Of a DNA stretch of 64,000 nucleotides, positions 11,119 through 23,048 are shown one piece after another. Under the pieces are notes generated by a model that worked only from the letters and a program-made list of their open reading frames with translations, was not told the origin of the DNA and made no database searches. Source of the stretch: Pegea sp. RAD2-039 (Eukaryota > Chordata > Thaliacea > Salpida > Salpidae); contig JAQGEQ010000131.1 in NCBI GenBank assembly GCA_034620365.1, positions 1 through 64,000 of the forward strand, written 5' to 3'. The position numbers and the translations under genes are program-made. Numbering within the stretch: position 1 is the stretch's first letter; each line of letters begins with the position of its first letter.

Positions 11119-11932
11119 ATGGTATTTTCTCTGGCAAAAATTTGTTTTCAAATTCAACTGTTACTTTCTAGCAGTGGGAATATTATTCAATTAATATTTG
11201 AATTGTATTTATTATTAACACTAGATTTATTTATTTTATTATTCTTATTTTAGTGATAAGTTTTTAAATTTTTACAAATCTATTGTAAACTCAAACTAAT
11301 TCTAATGAAAAATTAAAAGTTTCGAACGCAAGAATGATAAACTAAAAAAATTCTTTTATTAAATGATATTGCTTCCAAATAAGATCCGTTATTGGTAGGC
11401 TATGTATGAATGTCATTTACAAATTCTCTAAATTTTATTTAAAGGTAGATTTGTTATGATTTACTGTAAGTCTGACTGATAAATAAATAACTTCACATAG
11501 CTTTTTATAACTTAAGAAACTACTTTAATTAGCAAATTTAAAATCGTTAATATTAATCTTCTATCGTTTGCCAAGTAAATTCAAATCAATATTTTTGCTG
11601 CATTTTTTTTGAACAGTGTTTGAACATTACAAACACTAAATGTTTAAAACATTTTTAACTGCAACATCTATTCTATAACATTAGAACAAAACTTATTTTC
11701 CTAGAATAGAATTTAGAGAGAAATGAGATACCTAAATACTTAAATTTGAAATGAAATTTTAAGAAATTTTTATATAATGGTTCTCTTTCGTATCAATCAA
11801 AATAATCAGAAATTTTATTTTAATTATTAGAAGTACATTAAATCTTTTTGAAAATCTAGTAAAATTAATTAATTTTATGTGAATGACAGAAAACTCGACG
11901 TAATTGAAAATAAATGCTTAAAAATTGTTCAA
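11119..11932. other. Diverged repeat tail, no gene
   Basis: Fragments near 11390-11490 resemble the sub-repeat at 8120-8260 and 32080-32230, but they are badly diverged. No reading frame is supported. Confidence 0.4.
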
Positions 11933-12037
11933 CCCACAAGCACAAGATGAGTAGTTAGTTATATAAAGTAACATTGTTGATTTTAACTAGCGAGCTTGCT
12001 AGCGATCATTTTATTTTTGAAACTGACAGAATCAGTT
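11933..12037 (-). repeat. Hairpin-spacer-box module 5 (singleton)
   Basis: Minus orientation. The hairpin AACTGACAGAATCAGTT lies at 12021-12037, the box complement cccacaagc at 11933-11941 and the gap is only 79 bp. The interior contains a second hairpin, ctagcgagcttgctag (5 bp stem). The surrounding sequence is not part of blocks A-C. Confidence 0.6.
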
Positions 12038-13619
12038 GATATCGACAAGTAGAATGCAATCATCTTTTATAAAGTTGAGATTCAACAAAATGTAACAATA
12101 TGATTATTTGGATTTCTTACATAAATTTCAAGGAAACCATTTTTATACCAACTTCACTCATTCAACAGTTCTTTCCGTACATCTGTATTAACTTTATAAT
12201 ATTATTACTTTTTTCTACTGTTTTAAAGTGTTTTGAGAAAGTGTAACAAAAATACTAATTTTTTTTTTAAATGGGTACACATTAAATCTTGATACAAATC
12301 AAACATTACCTATTCGTGCGTAAAAATTTCTAACAAATTCATTGAAATTATTTTGATTGTTTATTAAAAATTATTACAAAATTAACATTAAATTTTGATT
12401 TTTTAAATACTAAATAAATGAAAAATGTTTGTAGATTGAATGATTTGACTGGAAAATTAAGAGATTGATTTCAAATTAACTAAATTAAATTTATTCAATT
12501 TTTTGTTTTCAATTTTAATTTTTAATTCAAAGTTAATACAAAAGAACAAACACAATTATTCTTTAAGGATAATAAATATAGCAATTATTAAAATGGAAAA
12601 CAGAAATAAATAAATACAAACTTAAGCTTAAATTTTACTTCTTGTATGATTATAATAAACTAAATATTCAAGTAGTTTTAAATACTTATAATAGTAACTA
12701 GTTCTTAATTGTTTCATTTTCCTCTTAAATTTAAATCCATTTTAAACAGTTATTTGATTATAGCTTAATTTGTTATTTAATTGTCATCTAATTTCAAATA
12801 ATTTCACAACTATTAATCAACATAAAAATAAAAGAGATTTCAAAAACAAATAAATCACTGGTTGACGTTAAAAGGAGATTTTGTTTCTTGGTTAAATTTT
12901 GATTATTTGTATTTATAACATAAATCTTTTCGTTAATTTTTTAATTTTATTTTGATTTATTTCTCAGTAAAATTGTTTAACTAAAAAAATGTAAAATATT
13001 TTTTATAGATCTTCACCAAATTATTTTTAGAAATATATAAGCAAAGCACAAATTTGGAAATACAATAAACTTTAGTTTTCTTGTTTTATATAAATGAAGT
13101 TGTCTTATATAATTATTAAATATTATAAAAATATTCATATTATATCAGTGTTTAAATGTGAATACTAGTACATAACCATCAACATTTTTATTGTTTTAAA
13201 TAGCTGCAATCACATAAAAAGTATAATAACAATAACAGAATGTACTATCAAATAACAACCATAACTATATTATAATTCAAAAATTGAAAATATATAAAAA
13301 TAGTTTCATATATTCTCTTTTTTATAAATAATTTTTTTCAAATAGTTTTATGCCTAAAAGGTCATCACAGTCTCATGTAAAAAAATAAAATTGTTTAATG
13401 AAATTCTATACAAAAGATCTTGTGCATCTAATATATTGTAAATTGTAAACAATAATTTCAAATAATAAAATAAGTTTGTACTATAAGTACTAAAAGTAAT
13501 AAGACAGGATTGACTGAAAATACATCTTAACTGTTTTGTGTTTTCTTGATTTTGTAATTTATCGTCTAAAACTAAACTTTTCAAAAAAAATTGAATTTAT
13601 TTTTAACAAATTTGTATAA
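12038..13619. other. AT-rich spacer
   Basis: I see no gene, RNA gene or strong repeat here. The 76-codon minus frame at 13354-13584 overlaps sequence that recurs near 30730 without a conserved frame. Confidence 0.35.
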
Positions 13620-14110
13620 ATGGATTTTTTATCATAAATTTCGTCATGTTAGCGTTAAGTGAAAAAAATAAGATTACGTGCTTCTTTAAAATATTATAAT
13701 GACATCAACACAACGAAAACTGAAAAAAAAATAATATGTAAATGAATCATTCTACATATTTTTTACTGTGAAGACAACAGTGTCACTTAGAGTTTAATAA
13801 ACAACCGAATGACACAACATATAGAAGAAAAGAACAAGTTTACCGCTTTCTTTTGTACTATTGAATAACGGAGATCTTTTTGTTAAATCCAACTGAAAGT
13901 ATCAGTTTTCAAATTTCCCAAGATAACCACTTCAAAACGAAGAGTTGATAAGATCGTAATAAAATAGATGCTTTATATAACAACATGTTTACCTTATGTT
14001 TGTGAGCCCACTTAAGACAATTTTATAATGCATTTAACGAAAATGTTAAACCATAAATATGTTTAAAACCATGTTCACTCCAACTTGATGCTTTGAAAGT
14101 AAATGTAATG
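13620..14110 (+). repeat. Partial copy of the block A module unit
   Basis: Segments such as cttctttaaa, gacatcaacacaacgaaaac and the module at 13891 follow the order seen at 9740-10130. The copy is clearly older than A, B and C. Confidence 0.65.
13891..14006 (+). repeat. Hairpin-spacer-box module 6
   Basis: Plus orientation. The hairpin AACTGAAAGTATCAGTT lies at 13891-13907, the box GTTTGTGAG at 13998-14006 and the gap is 90 bp. The one changed base falls in the loop, so the stem is intact. Confidence 0.7.
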
Positions 14111-14229
14111 TTCCATGGATTTATGTTTTACTGTTTTAAAATCATTTAAAATCAATCTGTTGTGTCAGTTTAAAAACTTGAGTTTTCTAGATCTTTGACA
14201 TCAACAGATAAAGAAATTTTTGATGTTTT

Positions 14230-14760
14230 TGAAAACATAATAATTTAAAATATAATTTCTAGCCACAAAAATGTTAATATCAATAGAAAAAAAAACAGCT
14301 AAGCTTCGGAATAGGAGATTTAAATTGATGACAAAATTGAATGTCAAAACTGCCCAGGTCAACATTAATATTATTCTATTATTTGTTGAAATTTATCCAA
14401 CTCCAAAATGTATTCTATTTTTGCAGATTTTATTTGTATCGAAAAGCAAATGCTCATTGGTTTAATCAGTATTTGTAAAGTAGTTTCAGTATAAAGTTTA
14501 AGGCGTACAGATTAACTTTAAATTACAAACATATGACAATATGGCCGGCATTTTTTTATTAATAAAAAAGAAATCAAAACAAATTAGTTTTGTTTTTGGT
14601 TTGACGCAAAAAAATTTTTAGTTAAGAAGTATTTAAGAGGCTTCATTAGTTAAAGAAAAATAGATTTACCCGAAACATTTTGACCTAACCTATTTATTAT
14701 AAAATACATTTTATTACACAGTTTACCTGAAAGCTAAATTTTCTATTAATGTTTAGTTTG
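14230..14760 (+). repeat. Interspersed repeat shared with 46.0-46.6 kb
   Basis: This aligns directly with 46010-46560. Its 3' part (aggcttcattag, then gacctaacctatttatta) also occurs at 42830-42930, and its 5' part occurs inverted near 50940-51030. A decayed module hairpin (14385-14401) and box (14496) are present. A 64-codon frame at 14271-14465 is only partly kept in the other copies. Confidence 0.6.
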
Positions 14761-15345
14761 TGAAAGATTCAGGCAAAAAATGTAAAGAGTTAAAAATATT
14801 TAGTCTGCTGACTAGTTGTATAATTTTCTTTCTTATTCATCTAATATTATTTGTGAGAATGTGTGTTGGTAGAAGGTGCTTACTCTGGCATCTTACTTCA
14901 AAATTATTGAAACAATTAAAAAGAAAAGATTCAAACTATTTCGAAAATGTAAATTCTATATCTTCATTTTATCATTGAAGGGAATTTATTAAAAATTAAG
15001 AATAAAGAATTTTTGTAATAAGAATAAATAAAAATGTCAATTCAAGCCACTGACGAACCAAATTGAAAATATGTTTAAACTATTTTTAAATTAGTTAGAA
15101 TTTGTTTAAACCAAATTTTAAACTTTTGGTTTCTGTAACAACTTCGTTGCAAAACCATCAAAGCAACAAAAAATGAGTGCTTTCCTAACAAATAATTTTT
15201 ATCTAAATATATTATGAGAATCATAAGAAGTTAATGAAAACGCAAAAAGTAAACGATGGTATTTACCAGAATCAAACGAAATCTTGTATGATATTTTCTA
15301 AGAAGAAAAATTACTGAATTGTTGTATTATGAGAGAGATTATAAA
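14761..15345. other. AT-rich spacer
   Basis: The only long frame (14760-14978) begins at a non-ATG codon and has no counterpart in the related repeat at 46.5 kb. No feature is supported. Confidence 0.35.
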
Positions 15346-16010
15346 AATATTAGCAAAATGTTTCGAAACAAGTTTTCGAATTTCTAATCAAAAATAAATT
15401 GCTCTAATCTAGCATTGCAGAACCTACCAGAATGACACTGAATACAATGATGAACATCCTACTCCGGCTTCAACTCCGGCATCAAATTAGGAGTTTTAAA
15501 TCTACAAATCTCGTATTAAAATGTCATTTTTGAGAATGTAGTTTAACGAGAGGTGCTCTCTGCACCCTCCTTTGCGTTTATTGCAATAAGTAAATAAATA
15601 AATATAACTCAGCCATTAGTTAACTTGTGCAATAAAAAATAATAATAACAATAAACTTTCTACCTCTTTTTTGTTACTGCATTTTTTCTGCATGTTTTGT
15701 TAACTAAATTTATTTCAAAAATCAATTCTTAACCATGATTTTGTTGCTACTAAAAAGGGCATTTTTGTCTTTATTGTTTTAAGGACATAATTACTTATAC
15801 ACCTGAACAAAATAATTCCTATCTTGTTAAGCTTTCCATCTGTTTTACAGTACTGCTTCTTAAACATGTCTTTAATATTTTTTTATCCATTAGTTATGCA
15901 TAGTCTTATTGAAAGAGTTTTTTTTAGGTCCCAACACAGCAAATGAAAAAAATCTCCTAATCTGACGACGAACTCTTCCTATTTATAGCTTCTGTTTTAT
16001 TTTCAAAATA
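15346..16010 (+). repeat. Interspersed repeat shared with 63705-64000
   Basis: 15346-15440 and about 15820-16005 match 63705-64000 in order and orientation. A 370-380 bp segment lies between them here and is missing in the other copy. The repeat begins with tgtttcgaaacaag. On the minus strand both copies keep a short frame containing RVRRQ, FSFAVLGPKK with few changes, hinting at an old coding element. Confidence 0.65.
15530..15605 (+). mobile_element. LINE 3' tail, plus orientation
   Basis: gagaatgta, cgagaggtgctctc, caccctcctt and a terminal AATA-type run reproduce, in the opposite direction, the 3' end of the LINEs at 56770 and 59385. It is a severely 5'-truncated copy lying in the insert of the repeat at 15346-16010. 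Confidence 0.8.
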
Positions 16011-16473
16011 AACAATTTGAAAAGACTTTTTATTCCTAACTTACACAAAAGTTTATTTTTTTAATATAAATTAAATTATTTAGTGCTTATTCAGCTAATC
16101 TACAATATTCATTGGATTCTACTACTTAAGCTATAAACAAACTTTTAAGCTTGTTAATAAATAATATAAATAATAATATATATATATTTCTAGAATAGTC
16201 AAGAAAATAATGTTTATATAAACTTTTCTATACTAAAATTGAACTAATAAGAATATTTATTTGAATATAAATACAATTTTCAATAAAAAAAAACTTATTT
16301 ATTCACAATTTTAAAAAAAAGTTCCATTTTGATGTTTAACAAGAGAAGTTACAATCAAAAACTCTAACCAAAACATATTCTTTCTTCATAATATTTGATG
16401 ACTAAATCAGGAAAAAACAACTTTGCTTCTTTGATTGGAACTATATACAAACCATTTGATTCATTGCTGAAGA
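16011..16473. other. AT-rich spacer downstream of the small-exon gene
   Basis: It would hold the 3' untranslated region if the gene ends at the stop at 16474-16476. A short TA run lies near 16175. Nothing else is supported. Confidence 0.35.
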
Positions 16474-18273
16474 TTATGTAAACAAATTAAATTTAAAATT
16501 TGTAAAAACAATAACAAACCAAGAAAATAGCATATCAGTGATTGTATTCTTATCCCCAACCATAGATTCAATCTGCTTAGCTGAAAAGTTTTCAGGAAAA
16601 ACTCTCCCATTTTCACCATTCTCATAAACTATAAACTCAGCTTCATCAAGGACAGATTTTAGAGATCTGTAACAAGTTTAGTAAATATGATTTTATTTTA
16701 TAAAAAGGAACCATGGTAGATCCATAATTTATAATCTAGAATATATAAATTTTTATAATATATTCTCAATTTTTACTTTTTATTTATCTTTTTTGTTTTT
16801 TCAGAAAGTTTGCCTGAAGTAGATTCTGAGAATTTTTCTTTTTTAGCTTTTTTCAACTTCCTAGATGAATGTTCTTTTTTTGAAGTGTTAGCTGCAAACT
16901 AAATGTAATATATTTAAATAATAACAATTATATACAAAGTAATATAAAAAACTATTAAAATTAAATATTGAAAAATATAATTCTAACACTTATGATTTGT
17001 GAATATTTTATAATTTATTAAAAAGAATCAAATATTATTGTTCATCTTAAAATTAATTAGACTAGAAAAATTAAAAAACTATATTAAAATAAAATATACC
17101 TTCAAAAATAAAGTCCTTGGCCTTAAGTTTCTCATAATAAATAGTTAAATTTGTAGAAAGTAACCAAATATTAAAAGCTTCATGAAAATTTTATAGAACA
17201 CTAGTTGTGACATAAATATTAAATAAACTTAACCAACTAATACTATTTGTACAAATATGGCTTTTTATTATAAAAACAAAATGCATAAAATAAGGTTTTT
17301 TACAGGTTTAAAATATATGTTTATGAATGTTTATATAAACATATCAATTTTTCACTGTAATATTTTTTCCAAATAAAATTACTTAATTGTTAATATAAAA
17401 AAAAACTAATCGAATGTCAAAATTCAGAATATTTCTTCTCTTTAAACTTTTTAAACAAAACTTTAAGTTTTTATTAAGGTAACGACTGAATAATCTTTAT
17501 TCTTAAATTACAAAAATATATTTTTGGGATAATTTTGTTCTGCTGAATTTAATATTATCACTGCTATTCACAACATTAAGAGTAAATTAACCAGTAAGCC
17601 TGAAACATCTTCTTCTTATTCCATTAAAAGATCTTTCTCTTCTATGATAAAACCTGTTTTGCAAATCATAAAATCCACAATATCTTCTAGTTACATGTCT
17701 TCAGTTATCCCTCAGATACATACTTTTTTGTTTTTAGTTAAGTGGAATTACTAATAATGATTATAACTATGTTATGATTGTCTAATATATTTCTATAATG
17801 CCATGACTGAAAATGTTATGTACCTTGGCAATAATTATTTTTAGTCTTAATTTTCTAATGGCTGAATTTAATTAAGTAAAAATTAACTAAACAAGAAGAT
17901 AATAACGTTCCACTTTAAATATATTTCAGAACTAAATTTGAAAATCTAAATCAAAGAAATTTATATAATACAATAATTTTATAAATAATTAACACATTAT
18001 TTAAATAGTTAGTAATAAAACATTATTTCAGTAAAACAATTTATTATTTAATAATAGTTTTTTTATCCAAAAAAAATTTTCTTTTCAAAATAAAAAAGAG
18101 ATTAATAATTCTATTCGATATTTTATATGAAAAAATTAATTATGTAATCTTTTCATTATTAAAGGTTTTAAGAAATGAACAACTTACTGTTTATTTTCAT
18201 TTTTATTGTTCAAAATATCCCCTAAACCAAAATCTTCATAAGTTTTCAACATACTTGTTTTTCTTACTTTCAT
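16474..18273 (-). CDS. Unrecognised spliced gene with small exons
   Basis: Coding pieces on the minus strand fit together in phase. Exon 1 (18273-18188) begins MKVRKTSMLKTYEDFGLGDI and ends at a perfect GTAAGT donor. A tentative exon is 17854-17824. A 31 bp exon is 17130-17100 (KLKAKDFIFE). A lysine-rich exon is 16891-16777 (RKLKKAKKEKFSES), with acceptor tttgcag and donor GTAAAA. The last is 16666-16520 (VLDEAEFIVYENGENGRVFP, then NFSAKQIESMVGDKN), with acceptor gttacag. The last exon may splice at a GTTTGT donor or read on to a stop at 16474-16476. Splice phases agree across every proposed junction, and the last exon has ordinary protein composition amid AT-rich noise. The lysine-rich stretch suggests a nuclear protein. 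I do not recognise the family. The two smallest exons are the weakest part of the model. Confidence 0.5.
17530..17755 (+). mobile_element. Degenerate LINE reverse-transcriptase fragment in an intron
   Basis: A plus-strand frame without its own start reads NIITAIHNIKSKLTS, then SSMIKPVLQIIKSTISS and SVIPQIHTF. This pattern resembles the region before RT motif A in LINEs (alternating helix, then IP-I). It lies opposite the intron between the second and third exons of the small-exon gene and is not the same family as the LINE at 59.4 kb. Confidence 0.35.
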
Positions 18274-19029
18274 GTTATAATTTATCTTATAAAAAATTCG
18301 TTATTTTAATAAGTAAAGATTTTAATATAAAAAAAGTTTTTTTTATAAAATGAGGACTTTAAAAAATAAAAGTTTATATATAAATGTATTTAAAAAATTT
18401 TTTCATATTTTTCAATATATTCAAATTGTTTTAGTCATTTTTATTTCAGAACTAATTTTTTGTAAACTTTGAATGATCATTTAGATGATTTAAACATATT
18501 AAAAAATATTAGTTCTGAAATACATTGGATTTCAATGTAAAACCAATTAGTTACAAAAAGAAAACTTTGAAAAGCTATTTATGATATTATAATTCTGAAA
18601 TATATTCAATCATAGCAAAATTTTCATACAACTACTTATAATGAATACAAATCCATTTTTAAGAAGTCTATTAAAGATCTCTTTTTCAGAAAAACTTTGA
18701 TTTTTAACTTTATTCTATGTATTTTGATAAAGTAAGTCTTATATTCTTGAAAAATTTTCATTTTTATAAGAACTGCTATTAGGTTTAAAATAAAATACTG
18801 TTTAATTTTTTTGTTTCATTAGAAACACATTTTTTAACATATCAACAATTACATTGTTATAAACAAAATCATCTGATATAGCTGTCACCAATATTCGGCA
18901 AAACTAGTTAGATTTGAAAAAAATATCTCGTTTGGAAAACAAATGATTGTTTTATTTGAGGAAAATTTAGTCTTAGTTTTAGTCTATTTGAAAGAAATCA
19001 TACTGCTGAGAGGACATATAAATTTACTA
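18274..19029. other. AT-rich upstream region
   Basis: This is expected to carry the promoter of the minus-strand gene. A short inverted pair based on ttcagaacta occurs near 18450 and 18510. No other feature is supported. Confidence 0.35.
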
Positions 19030-19092
19030 TGTGGAAGAAAATTCACTCATAATTCCAATCTTTTAACTCATGAATGAACTCATACAAACGAT
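19030..19092 (+). pseudogene. C2H2 zinc-finger remnant
   Basis: The frame reads CGRKFTHNSNLLTHE, a stop, then THTND. This is the second half of a C2H2 finger and its linker, very like the fingers at 58.98-59.28 kb. Upstream finger residues are no longer recognisable. It is a fossil of the same zinc-finger family. Confidence 0.65.
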
Positions 19093-19099
19093 AATTAAG

Positions 19100-19740
19100 C
19101 ATAATTAAAGAAGGTTATTAGAAAAAAGATAAAAAGCTGAGCTAAAAAGATTGCTTAAGTCTGTAATACAAAATATGCATCATGAAAGAGAAATAAAAAG
19201 GTATGAAAATATATGCATAAGTTAATTTGGCAATATTAAACAAGGAAAGATTAAAAGAAACCAAAAATTAGTTATGTCAAGAAAAAAATACACAAGGAAA
19301 CGTATAAGAGACGGAAAGAAAGAATAAACCCAGCTACTAAAGAGGTAAAAGTAAAATAAAAGGAAGTTATGTCAAAAGTATAAATGGGGTAATTAAAGAA
19401 AGTTGATTAAGAAGAGATGGAAAAAATAATAAAGCTAATAAGATTGCTATAACCTATAAAGTAAGACAAAATATGCATCATTAAAAGAAAAACAAATATA
19501 AAAAATTAGGCAAAAATTTACTTAAGTAATGGCAAATTTCGAGTGAATGAAAGAAAAAAAAATTGAAAAGAAAAGAAAGTAGGAAACATAAACGAGACCA
19601 CAAGAAACAATTAACCGAGCAACTAAAGAAGTAAACTTAAAATAGCAGAAAATAAAGTCGGAAATATAAAAGGTATAATTAAAGATGATTAATCGAGGAA
19701 CGATAAACAAAAATGAGCTCAGCAGATTGTTAAAATGATA
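19100..19740. repeat. Degenerate 280 bp purine-rich tandem repeat
   Basis: The plus strand is strongly A+G-rich. Similar landmarks (gattaagaagagatg or gattaatcgaggaacg, then agctcagcaagattg) return about every 280 bp, near 19115, 19395 and 19675. No protein-coding frame is shared between units. Confidence 0.5.
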
Positions 19741-19769
19741 TATAATAATAGTAATATTTTATTTGATGG

Positions 19770-19870
19770 TGCAAACGGAGCCACTATGACCTTGGCACTG
19801 GCTGCAGTAGCTACCTTGCACAGTTTCTTTAGGTTATCGGGGGGCTTATATGGGTTATGTTAAGTTTTGA
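19770..19870. other. GC-rich islet of unknown origin
   Basis: About 80 bp is markedly richer in G and C than its surroundings. It begins gtgcaaacggagccac and is closed by ttgcac, so the ends can pair. On the minus strand one frame reads CKVATAASAKVIVAPFAPSN and another PKETVQGSYCSQCQGHSG. I cannot tell whether either is real. It may be an exon or a retroposon end. Confidence 0.35.
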
Positions 19871-20841
19871 ATATGCGGTTTACTCAACAACTTTTTTAAA
19901 AACAAATAGATTTATTTTAGTAATAAAAGTTTTCACCATTATTTTCTTTACATTATTTGTTATCAGTTTATTTTTAGACTTTGTTTTCTAAAGTTAAAAT
20001 TTACTAAACAAACTATTTCAATGAAATTTTAAAATAGGTATAAATTTTGAACATTTTCAGTTTGAAAAGTTTAATAAATGTTAAAGAAAAAAGTAAAATG
20101 TAGTAAGGAAACTTACAGATGCATAATTAAAGTATTAAATGATTGTTGTTGCTTTTGAAAATATCATTGGCTGGAACAGCTGTAGAAAAGGATTACAACA
20201 ATTATTTTCTGGATTTTAAAAAATAAAAGGTTTTTGTTAGCTTGAAAATCTAAACTGTTATCAATATAGTAACTAACATTATCTGTCTAAGCTTTTGTTT
20301 CATGATAATTTCTTCCTACATTTATACTGCTTTTTTTTTAATAATGTTTGAAATCTAAGAAAATATGAAAATATGTATTATTTAATAACAATTTGAAAAA
20401 ACAAAAAAATTGTTTTTTACTTTAATTGTAACTTTTCAACTAAACTTGTAATATATTTTATTCCTGTTGTAAGCTTTTGAATCTGTCATTTTACTTCAGC
20501 ATTTTTTTTCAATCGCTAAGATAATAAATTCTTACTTCTTGAAAAGTTTTATAATTTCTTATGCTGCTTTCATGCAGGAAATTCTGCAGATCTTTTTAAT
20601 CTGCTAAAGTTTAACAGATAATAGACAATTAACCAAATTATGTGGAAAAATCGATCTATGTGACTACTTGTGTCATTACAGAATGCGTTTTTGCATCAGA
20701 TGATCAGATGATGTAACATAACAATATTTTATTTGATTGAGTACTTATACTTTGAGATAAAGTTATTTCTAGGAAGTGATTTGTGTATTATATATCTATT
20801 ATATATTGTGGTTGGTGAAAGTAAAAATCTTCTATAAAACT
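19871..20841. other. AT-rich spacer with small hairpins
   Basis: GCAGATCTTTTTAATCTGC near 20588 and an ATGCG/TGCAT hairpin near 20684 are the only notable structures. Neither is followed by the usual GTTTGTG box. Confidence 0.35.
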
Positions 20842-21030
20842 ATGGTGGATACACATAAAACTACCATGAACTTACGATCAAACATAAAGAAAAATTCTGA
20901 CACACAAACTTCATCAAAGCAAGATAGCAATGGCAGTTGCCAATCCTGCAATAAAATTTGCTCTGGTGAAGATCCGGTAATAAAATACTTTAAATATCTC
21001 TCCTGCTTTCATCTGAACTTTCCTGCTTTG
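20842..21030 (+). mobile_element. LINE 5' fragment (ORF1 zinc-finger region)
   Basis: MVDTHKTTMNLRSN, SSKQDSNGSCQSCNKICSGED and YFKYLSCFHLNF align with the start of ORF1 in the LINE at 63.3 kb (MVDTNGRTLRSK, NGNCQACNKICFGED, CIKCLSRFHLTC). The second C-x2-C pair and the last zinc ligands are lost. It is a diverged, 3'-truncated plus-strand copy of the same or a sister family. Confidence 0.75.
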
Positions 21031-21125
21031 ACCATTAAATTGTTTGTAATTTGGTGTTGTCATAAAACTACTGGTTGCGTCATCATCAATATAAAATCAT
21101 AAACGTCTAACTCACAAACTTATCA

Positions 21126-21574
21126 TGACGTCATCAGCATCATGTAGTTAAACAATGTTGAAAGCAATAATGAAGTCGCCAGTTCAAGAGTTGATGACGT
21201 CACTAAATTTGGTTATACCATGACGTCACATGATCATTGTTTTCTGAGAAAATCATTTATAGTAGTGAAGTCCTTTGATCTGGTGGTATTGTTACTTGTA
21301 GTGACGTCATCAATTAGTAGTTTAGAGAAGCTAAAGAAAGATTTTAGGATTATAAATTATGATGTTAACAAATTTTACGTCATCAGCTTTGATAGAAAAG
21401 ATGTAAAAGCCAATTTTGAATCAACAACTGATACACTGATAAACGGGTAGGATTGAGTAACGTCATCATTATCTATGTGATGATAAAGTTGATTAGGACA
21501 TTATGATAATAATAATGACGTCATTAGTTTATCTTCATATAACATTTGATGCGGTAATAGCACTGATGACATCA
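21126..21574. promoter_or_regulatory. Homotypic cluster of CRE-like TGACGTCA sites
   Basis: Perfect palindromes TGACGTCA occur at 21126, 21195, 21221, 21302 and 21516. Near matches are at 21375 (TTACGTCA), 21458 (TAACGTCA) and 21567 (TGACATCA). This octamer is the binding site of CREB/ATF bZIP factors. Five exact copies in 400 bp is far above chance, especially in AT-rich DNA. Spacing is irregular. The sites are followed by C/T-A rather than a fixed long flank, so a simple tandem repeat is unlikely to be the whole explanation. Confidence 0.6.
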
Positions 21575-21714
21575 TTAATAACTAGTCGTAAGTGAGTGAG
21601 TTTACTTTAAAAACTACTGGAATTAGTCTTAGTGAATTCTAATTTTCGTTATCAGTTAAACCACAACTCATTTTGTTTATTGTGATTAAAATAAATTCTG
21701 AAACTTTTTTATTT

Positions 21715-23040
21715 TAAACTAGTTCTAAAAAAACATCGAATAAGTTTTTTAATTTTTCATAAAAATCTTTTCATTTCCTGCCACCAGGCAGGACAATTCC
21801 GTCATAATAAGACTTAAATAAGATGTTATCATCTGGCTTAAATTTTGTATAATACCAGTATCTATTTAGATTTATTTTAACACATTTATCTAACTATAGT
21901 GTGATTAAAAATACTGTTCTTTTATGTTATTTGAAAATTTATATTTATAAACAGTATGAAGTTATTATAAATTTTCTTATTCTCACAATTGAGATCTTTA
22001 GAGGTTAAGCTGAATCAGATGAATCTCATTAATTTTTGGATGATATTTCTTGTGCTTCCACAACTACTAAAAATTGTCCGTTTGCTTCTTGGTTTGAATG
22101 TTAGTTATCTTATTAAAAGGTTGCATATGAACTCTTATATTTTATGCATTCTTGTTCATAATCAAGCAACTCAAAATTTTATGAGATATAAATGATAAAT
22201 AAATTATCAATTAATTAAACCTAAGATCTTTTCTTGACTCGTTCAGTACGTAAAAATTTGTTACATTTCTTAAAATGTGATAGAAAATACAAGTTTAGTA
22301 ATTTCGTTTTAAAATGTTATTTATTGCTGCCACTTACATCAAAATACTCGCTTATTTGCTTTTTTCAATTTTAATTTAAAATGTTTTCTTTTAAACTAGT
22401 TGTTGAAAAATATCGAAAAATTTTTCAATTTTTCAAAAAACTTTTTCATTTTCTCATTATAAGACTAAAATAAAATAATATCATCGCGTTTACATGTTGT
22501 ATAATACCAATATCTATTTAGGTTTATTTATTTAAACACATTTATTTAACTATAGTGTGATTAAAAATACTATTCTTTTATTCTATTTGAAAGTTTATTT
22601 TTCCAAACAGTATGAAGTTATTTTAAATTTTCTTATTCTCATAATTGAGATCTTTAGAGGTTAAGCTGTATCACATATATCTCATTAATTTTTAGGATGA
22701 TATTCCTTGTGCATCCATAATTACTAAAAATTGTTCCTTTGCTTCTTGGTTTGAATGTTAGTTATCTTATTAAAAGGTTACATATGAACTCTTATATTTT
22801 ATGCATTCTATTTCAAAATCAAGCAACTCAAAATTTTATAAGATATAAATGATTAATAAATTATCAATAAATTAAACCTAAGATCTTTTCTCAACTTGTT
22901 CACTACGTAAAAATTTGTTACGTTTCTTAAAATTGTGATAGAAAATACAAGTTTAGTAATTTTGTTTTAAAATAATGTTTATTGCTGCCACTTACATCAA
23001 AATACTCGCTTGTTTGCTTTTTTCAATTTTAATTTATTAT
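21715..23040 (+). repeat. Direct tandem duplication of about 0.66 kb
   Basis: 21715-22376 is repeated at about 22385-23040, ending in both cases with attgctgccacttacatcaa. The copies differ by small indels. The first keeps a 68-codon frame (21989-22195) that the second has lost, so it is probably chance. The second copy abuts the start of block B. Confidence 0.75.
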
Positions 23041-23048
23041 AAGCCAAA

